In this document: piece by piece, positions 21,554-26,307 of the stretch
Layout: every line of letters starts with the position of its first letter
Position numbering within the stretch: position 1 is the stretch's first letter
Origin: Bacteroidota bacterium
GTDB lineage: Bacteria > Bacteroidota > Bacteroidia > Bacteroidales > P3
Direction: 5' to 3'
DNA length: 26,307 nucleotides
Assembly (NCBI GenBank): GCA_030540495.1
Contig: JAUNWC010000001.1
Span: 1-26,307 of the forward strand
Position numbers and translations under genes: made by a program
The notes under the pieces: generated by a model
Told to the model about the DNA's origin: nothing
What the model saw: the letters and a program-made list of their open reading frames with translations, nothing else
Database searches by the model: none

Positions 21554-23050
21554 ATGAAGTTTTTTTTATTTGATTCCTCTTCTCCTTTATTATTCACTCA
21601 AACTATTTTCTGGGTGTTTCTTTTGGTGGTGTTAGTGTTTTTTGGTTTGCTAAAAAATAAAATCAAACTTTCTCACCTTTGGTTATTGTTGGTTAGTTAC
21701 TTTTTTTATTATAAGTCTTCGGGCAACTTTGTTGTTTTGTTGCTAAGCGTCACGTTTATAACTTTTATTTTTGCAAGGCTGCTACCCAAGATAACCTCTA
21801 AACCACTAAAAAGAACCTTACTTTTTTTTGGTATTCTATTGGATGCTTCTTTTTTGCTTTATTTCAAATATACATATTTCTTTGTAGATACCATTAATCA
21901 GGTTTGGAAAACCAATTTTGTTGCTGTGGATTATCTTTCTTTGTTTGTCAATAATAGTTTTGGCACCAATTTCTCTGTGGATAAGATAATTCTCCCTGTT
22001 GGTATATCTTTCTTTACTTTTCAAGCCATAAGTTATTTGGCAGATGTTTATAAAGAAAAAATTGACACAAAAACATCTTTCTGGGATTTTGCTTTTTATC
22101 TTAGTTTCTTTCCTCAACTTGTAGCAGGACCTATTGTAAGGGCAGAGAACTTTTTGCCTCAACTCAAAAAACCTTATTCTCTTTCCAAACAAGATTTTAA
22201 TAAAGCCTTCTTTCTTATACTCAATGGTTTGATAAAAAAGATTTTTGTCTCAGATTATATTTCTATAAACTTTGTGGATAGAGTTTTCTCTTCTCCTGAT
22301 ACTTTTAGCGGAGTGGAAAATCTTTTAGCCTCATACGGCTATACCTTACAAATATATTGCGATTTTAGTGGTTATACTGATATAGCCATAGCCATCTCTC
22401 TTTTGTTTGGTTTTCGTTTGCCAAAGAACTTTAATTCACCATATAAGGCTGTGAATATTACTGATTTTTGGCATAGGTGGCATATTTCTTTATCCACTTG
22501 GCTAAGAGATTATATTTACATACCGCTTGGTGGCAATCGCAAAGGCAAAATAAGACAATACATCAATTTACTTACTACTATGCTTATAGGAGGTTTTTGG
22601 CACGGAGCAAATATAAAATTTGTCTTTTGGGGCTTTTGTCATGGAGTTTTACTTATCTTGGATAAGTTACTTAATATGATGGTAAAACCTTTGCAAAACA
22701 ATAAGATATACAGAATTTTTTCTGCTATAATATGTTTTCACCTTGTGGCAGTTCTTTGGATATTCTTTCGTGCAGATAGTTTTGAGTTAGCAACAACGGT
22801 TTTACAAAAGATTTTTTCTCTTAACCCTAATGCTTTCTTGCCTGTTATTCTTGCCTATTGGAAACCTTTGAGTATAATACTTTTTGCTATGATTATTCAC
22901 ATTTTGCCACAAAAAGCAAAGGACTTTATAAGAAACATTTTCTATCGCTCTCCTTTGTTCCTAAAGATAATTTATGCTTTGATAGTGGTGTTTGTTCTTT
23001 CTCAGGTAAAAAGTGCAAGCATACAACCTTTTATTTACTTTCAGTTCTAA
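21554..23050 (+). CDS. MBOAT-family membrane O-acyltransferase (AlgI/DltB-like)
   Basis: The 498-residue multi-pass protein has about ten or more membrane helices. It carries the MBOAT signatures N-I-T-D-F-W-H-R-W-H-I-S-L-S-T-W-L-R-D and G-G-F-W-H-G-A-N, the latter with the conserved active-site histidine, plus Y-C-D-F-S-G-Y-T-D-I-A. AlgI-like members pass acetyl or other acyl groups across the inner membrane to extracellular polysaccharide or teichoic acid. A partner SGNH-type (AlgJ/AlgX-like) transferase usually sits next door, but none is present; the next gene is on the opposite strand. ATG 21554 is chosen over TTG 21548, two codons upstream. Its place after rfbD and NlpC/P60 suggests envelope polysaccharide modification. 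Confidence 0.92.
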   Translation: MKFFLFDSSSPLLFTQTIFWVFLLVVLVFFGLLKNKIKLSHLWLLLVSYFFYYKSSGNFVVLLLSVTFITFIFARLLPKITSKPLKRTLLFFGILLDASFLLYFKYTYFFVDTINQVWKTNFVAVDYLSLFVNNSFGTNFSVDKIILPVGISFFTFQAISYLADVYKEKIDTKTSFWDFAFYLSFFPQLVAGPIVRAENFLPQLKKPYSLSKQDFNKAFFLILNGLIKKIFVSDYISINFVDRVFSSPDTFSGVENLLASYGYTLQIYCDFSGYTDIAIAISLLFGFRLPKNFNSPYKAVNITDFWHRWHISLSTWLRDYIYIPLGGNRKGKIRQYINLLTTMLIGGFWHGANIKFVFWGFCHGVLLILDKLLNMMVKPLQNNKIYRIFSAIICFHLVAVLWIFFRADSFELATTVLQKIFSLNPNAFLPVILAYWKPLSIILFAMIIHILPQKAKDFIRNIFYRSPLFLKIIYALIVVFVLSQVKSASIQPFIYFQF

Positions 23051-23053
23051 GAA

Positions 23054-23070
23054 AAGCAAAGGATTTGCTT
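23054..23070. terminator. Possible short hairpin between convergent genes
   Basis: AAGCAAA-GGA-TTTGCTT is a 7-bp perfect stem with a three-base loop, 4 bp after the MBOAT stop and just before the end of the convergent LRR gene. No T-tract follows on either strand, so termination is weak at best. The loop size resembles the mini-palindrome family. Confidence 0.4.
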
Positions 23071-23083
23071 AGGCTATAACTAC

Positions 23084-23587
23084 TTATTTTCTGCTTCCAC
23101 AATTGCAAGGGTGGTCTTTGCGTATGCGAGCCTTTGGGAAAAGTTTTTTGATAGCCTTTTGTTCCGAGCGAGTCATCTGTATAGCCCTAATATCAAGATA
23201 TTTAAGGTTAGTATTCTTATAACTTTCGTCAAATTCTCTTATACTATTATCCCAAAGTATAAGAGTATCTAAGGGCAGGGAGGCGAGTTCTTTGGGCAAG
23301 TAAGAGAGCATATTTTGAGCAGCGTTCAAGTAATGCAATTGTTTTAACTCTGCTATTTCTTTGGGTATATGGTCTATATAGTTGCGAGAAATGTCTAAGC
23401 GTTGCAAATTGCTCAAACTCAATATTTCCAAAGGAAATTCTTTAAGGTTTTGTTTTTTTAGTATAAGTGTGGTAACGCTATCTTTGTTCTGCAAAGCCTC
23501 TTGTATGTTATAACAAGTAAGCCCCTGTGCATATGCATACAAAGAGAGCAAACTCAAAAAACAATTAAGCAAGCACCTTCTTAGCAT
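23084..23587 (-). CDS. Small secreted leucine-rich-repeat protein
   Basis: The 167-residue protein has an N-terminal signal peptide (about 1-21, ending A-Y-A-Q). About four leucine-rich repeats follow (about 40-135), with units such as L-Q-R-L-D-I-S-R-N-Y-I-D-H-I-P-K-E-I and L-H-Y-L-N-A-A-Q-N-M-L-S-Y-L-P-K-E-L. It ends in a short Lys/Arg- and Cys-containing tail (H-P-C-N-C-G-S-R-K). The start overlaps the end of ribF by 23 bp in another frame, indicating coupling in the sulP-ribF operon. Binding partner and role are unknown. LRR proteins of this size usually bind another protein. Confidence 0.8.
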   Translation of the reverse strand: MLRRCLLNCFLSLLSLYAYAQGLTCYNIQEALQNKDSVTTLILKKQNLKEFPLEILSLSNLQRLDISRNYIDHIPKEIAELKQLHYLNAAQNMLSYLPKELASLPLDTLILWDNSIREFDESYKNTNLKYLDIRAIQMTRSEQKAIKKLFPKARIRKDHPCNCGSRK

Positions 23588-24494
23588 TTTCTATATCTAT
23601 TTTCATTTGACCTATAAGCAAAGATTTGTCTTCAAATTTTCTTTCTTCCCTAAGATAATCCACAAAAAACAACCTTATGTTTTCGTTATATATCTCTTCG
23701 TTGAAATCAAAGATAAAGGTTTCTATACTCCTATCCTTTCTTTCAAAGGTTGGTCTTGTGCCTATGTTGGTTACACTATTGTATAACCGATTTTTGTATA
23801 AAACTCTTGTGGCATAGACTCCATTTTTTGGTACAATTTTCTTTGTGGGTATTTGTATGTTTGCTGTTGGAAAGCCCAAACTCCTACCTATTTGATAGCC
23901 TTTTGTTATGTTAGAATAGATGGAAAACTCCTCTTCTAACATTTTATTTGCCAAAACTATATTGCCATTTTTTATTGCTTTGCGTATGGCAGAGGAGGAT
24001 ATTTCTATTTCCTGCTCATACATTGTGTTTTTGTCTTGTATTATTTGAGTAGAGAGATATTTTCCTTCGCTTATAATTTCCTTAAATTCAGTGTTATTTG
24101 GGTTGCCAAAACTATTATCATAACCCAAAACCAAGGCTTTGAGAATTGTTTTCTTTTGCAGTATGTTTAGAAATTCTTTTGGACTGATTTTTGCAAATTC
24201 TTTGGTAAAGAATACTTCAAAGATATAATCCACTCCTTGTTCGGCTATTTTGTTATAACGCTCCTGCTTGCTTTGAATTAACTCTATAGGGTTTTGCTCT
24301 TGCTTGCTATCCAAAACCTCGCGAGGATGATTAGAAAAGGTTACAACCACACTTTTTGCTCCAAAATTCTGAGCCCTTTGTCTCAAATCTTGCAACATAA
24401 ACTTATGCCCCTTATGCACTCCATCAAACATTCCTATAGTAACCACACAAGGAAAAGGCAAAAAAATTATATCATCTAAGTTTAGTATTTCCAA
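23565..24494 (-). CDS. ribF: Bifunctional riboflavin kinase / FMN adenylyltransferase
   Basis: RibF converts riboflavin to FMN and then FAD in the cytoplasm. The 309-residue length is standard. The N-terminal nucleotidyltransferase domain has G21-M-F-D-G-V-H-K-G-H30, with the HxGH-like motif, and I165-S-S-S-A-I-R171. The C-terminal kinase domain has G203-R-S-L-G-F-P-T-A-N and K223-N-G-V-Y-A, followed by N-I-G-T-R-P-T-F. It lies 13 bp downstream of the SulP gene and overlaps the LRR gene, so all three are likely co-transcribed. The combination with an anion transporter has no obvious functional logic. Confidence 0.95.
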   Translation of the reverse strand: MEILNLDDIIFLPFPCVVTIGMFDGVHKGHKFMLQDLRQRAQNFGAKSVVVTFSNHPREVLDSKQEQNPIELIQSKQERYNKIAEQGVDYIFEVFFTKEFAKISPKEFLNILQKKTILKALVLGYDNSFGNPNNTEFKEIISEGKYLSTQIIQDKNTMYEQEIEISSSAIRKAIKNGNIVLANKMLEEEFSIYSNITKGYQIGRSLGFPTANIQIPTKKIVPKNGVYATRVLYKNRLYNSVTNIGTRPTFERKDRSIETFIFDFNEEIYNENIRLFFVDYLREERKFEDKSLLIGQMKIDIENAKKVLA

Positions 24495-24507
24495 AGTTTT
24501 ATTTGTT

Positions 24508-26208
24508 TTATAGGTTTAGAGTTTTCAAATATTCTGTGCATTCCTCAAAGTTTTTAAAGGTATTTTCCTCTGGCACCACATCGGGAATAAGATTAGTCTC
24601 TTTCAACATATACATAGGTTGAGGTTGTATTATGGTCATTAGAACTTTTACTCCTGTTTCTTGCAAATCTTTTATAGCCGTTTCCATAGCATACAAGCCA
24701 GATTGGTCCATAAAACTAACCAAACGCATACGTATAATAACCACCTTTGCCTCCTTTGGTACATCGTGCATAACCTCTTGAAAACGTGTTATGGAACCAA
24801 AAAATATAGGACCATTTAGTCGTTGTATGTATATCTTGTGTTTTATGTTCTCGGGGATACCTTTCTCGTCGGACCAAGGAGATTCTTTGTCAAAATGTTG
24901 CAACTCTTGAGAAGAATAAGACCCTTCTACCAAATCTCCTGCTCTTTTCATAAACAAAACGCAAGCAATAATCATACCCAAGCCTACAGCGGTCAATAAA
25001 TCTACAAAAACCGTAACCACCAACACAACCACAAGCACAAAAGCATCAGAAACAGGTATTTTGAATAAATCTTTTAGCCCCTTAAAATCAATTATTCCCC
25101 AGCCCACAGTGATAAGAATACCAGCCAAAACAGATAAAGGCACATATTTAACCAAAGAGCCAAGCCCCAAAAGGATGGAAAGCAAAAGCAAAGAGTGAAT
25201 CATTCCACTGAGTTTTGTTCTTCCTCCGCTTTTTACATTAACAACTGTTCTCATGGTTGCTCCCGCTCCTGCCAAACCACAGAAAAACCCTGCTACCATA
25301 TTGCCAATGCCTTGTCCTATAAGTTCTTGATTAGAGTTGTGTTTGGTTTTTGTAATATTGTCTGCTACCACAGAGGTTAATAAAGTATCTATACTACCCA
25401 AACCGGCAAGAGTAAGTCCGGGTATTATGCTTGTTTTCAAAACAGATAACCAGTCAATACCTGCAAGGCTAACTCCCTCTTTGGCAAAAAATGGCATAGG
25501 CAAACCAGAAGGAATCGCTCCTATAACAAGTTTGTCGTCCATATCAAAAAACAAAGAAACTATTGTCATAACCACCAATGCTACAAGAGTGGAAGGAATT
25601 TTTTTTGTCAAAAGAGGAAAAACCTGTATAATAACTATTGTACCTATTCCAAGAACAAGAGCAGAAAAAGAAATTCCGTTCATTATCATGGAAGGAAACT
25701 TTGCCACCATATCCACCACCAACACAGGAGATTTCAAACCTATCAAAGGGTAGATTTGTTGCAAAATAATAATTATACCTATACCACTCATAAAACCAGA
25801 AAGGACAGGATAAGGAATATATCTTACGTATTTTCCTATTTTTATAATACCAAACAACACTTGAAACAAACCACAAAACAACCCTGCCATAGACATGGAA
25901 ATCAATACGGTAGAAATATTGCCTGAGGACATTGACCACGCTGCTGAAACCAAAGAGGCGGTTATAACGGTCATAGGTCCAGTAGGACCACTAATCTGAG
26001 AAGGTGTGCCTCCAAACATAGCAGCAAAAAAGCCCAACATTGTTGCTCCTATCAATCCTGCTAAGGCTCCAAGCGAAGAAGCAGAAGGAGAATCTATACC
26101 ACCAAAGGCTTGAATACCAAAAGCCAAAGCCAAAGGCAAAGCAACAATTCCCGCTGTGAGACCTCCGAAGATATCTCCTTTTATATTGTTTGTAGTTATA
26201 AATGCCAT
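24508..26208 (-). CDS. SulP/SLC26-family anion transporter with STAS domain
   Basis: The 566-residue inner-membrane protein has the SulP transporter core (about 10-430, roughly 12-14 helices), including S-G-P-T-G-P-M-T-V-I in the anion-site region. A cytoplasmic STAS domain follows (about 457-566), with F-M-D-Q-S-G-L-Y matching the D-x-S-G pattern of STAS phosphorylation sites. Family members carry sulfate, bicarbonate or other anions, sometimes Na+-coupled, and the substrate cannot be assigned from motifs. It is the first gene of the operon with ribF and the LRR gene. A -7-like TAATTTTG lies about 40 bp upstream, without a clear -33. Confidence 0.93.
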   Translation of the reverse strand: MAFITTNNIKGDIFGGLTAGIVALPLALAFGIQAFGGIDSPSASSLGALAGLIGATMLGFFAAMFGGTPSQISGPTGPMTVITASLVSAAWSMSSGNISTVLISMSMAGLFCGLFQVLFGIIKIGKYVRYIPYPVLSGFMSGIGIIIILQQIYPLIGLKSPVLVVDMVAKFPSMIMNGISFSALVLGIGTIVIIQVFPLLTKKIPSTLVALVVMTIVSLFFDMDDKLVIGAIPSGLPMPFFAKEGVSLAGIDWLSVLKTSIIPGLTLAGLGSIDTLLTSVVADNITKTKHNSNQELIGQGIGNMVAGFFCGLAGAGATMRTVVNVKSGGRTKLSGMIHSLLLLSILLGLGSLVKYVPLSVLAGILITVGWGIIDFKGLKDLFKIPVSDAFVLVVVLVVTVFVDLLTAVGLGMIIACVLFMKRAGDLVEGSYSSQELQHFDKESPWSDEKGIPENIKHKIYIQRLNGPIFFGSITRFQEVMHDVPKEAKVVIIRMRLVSFMDQSGLYAMETAIKDLQETGVKVLMTIIQPQPMYMLKETNLIPDVVPEENTFKNFEECTEYLKTLNL

Positions 26209-26248
26209 AATATTTTATTTTAAATAATAAGTTAAATTTTTAAAGTTG

Positions 26249-26256
26249 CAAAATTA
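26249..26256 (-). promoter_or_regulatory. Possible -7 element of the sulP-ribF-LRR operon
   Basis: Read on the minus strand this is TAATTTTG, placed about 40 bp before the SulP start codon. No TTTG occurs at the expected upstream distance, so the assignment is tentative. Confidence 0.4.
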
Positions 26257-26307
26257 GTAATTTATTTAAATGTTACTTCTTTATAAACGTTTTCTTTTTT
26301 TGAAAGG

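Overview
The window is chromosomal DNA from a member of the phylum Bacteroidota, most likely an anaerobic, host-associated member of the order Bacteroidales. Four things point there. The DNA is AT-rich. Promoters fit the Bacteroidetes primary-sigma consensus (TTTG, 19-21 nt, TAnnTTTG) at seven or more places, and purine-rich ribosome binding sites are scarce. One very large secreted protein carries a type IX secretion (T9SS) type A sorting domain. The gene content (GH29 fucosidase, tryptophanase, PlpD-like patatin, choice-of-anchor/fibronectin proteins) is typical of gut Bacteroidales. No rRNA, tRNA, CRISPR array, phage or transposase gene is visible.

Layout. 1-1650: a secreted alpha-L-fucosidase (minus), with a promoter at 32-62 pointing out of the window. 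1659-3896: small-type purL (minus), with its terminator and a promoter back-to-back with that of a plus-strand run of TPR protein, folB, a ComEC-like protein without the beta-lactamase domain, and a patatin/beta-barrel protein (4063-9102). 9336-10001: an outer-membrane barrel with its own promoter. 10174-11830: the tryptophanase unit. 11846-12289: dense intergenic hairpin repeats. 12280-18408: a roughly 2040-codon multidomain T9SS gene (minus), split by one in-frame TAA at 16315-16317. 18741-23050: plus-strand lipid kinase, SUI1/eIF1-like factor, RmlD, NlpC/P60 lipoprotein and MBOAT acyltransferase. 23084-26208: minus-strand operon of SulP transporter, RibF and a leucine-rich-repeat protein.

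The most interesting item is the tnaA leader. A consensus promoter is followed by a 24-codon ORF, overlapping RNA hairpins, an intrinsic terminator and then tnaA, with no second promoter visible between terminator and gene. The small peptide resembles the N-terminal half of Escherichia coli TnaC (L-H-I-x-V-T and N-I at the same spacing), but it lacks the Trp, Asp and Pro that are essential there. This looks like a peptide-controlled attenuator of tryptophanase in Bacteroidota, built on an intrinsic rather than a Rho-dependent terminator. The layout is read directly from the sequence; the regulation is inferred.

Two other items deserve attention. One is a family of short palindromes with three-base loops, embedded in MITE-like inverted repeats sharing the core GTTAGCATAGGTT, at 1588, 10023-10126, 11846-12083 and 12152-12289. 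The other is the clean nonsense interruption of the giant surface protein.
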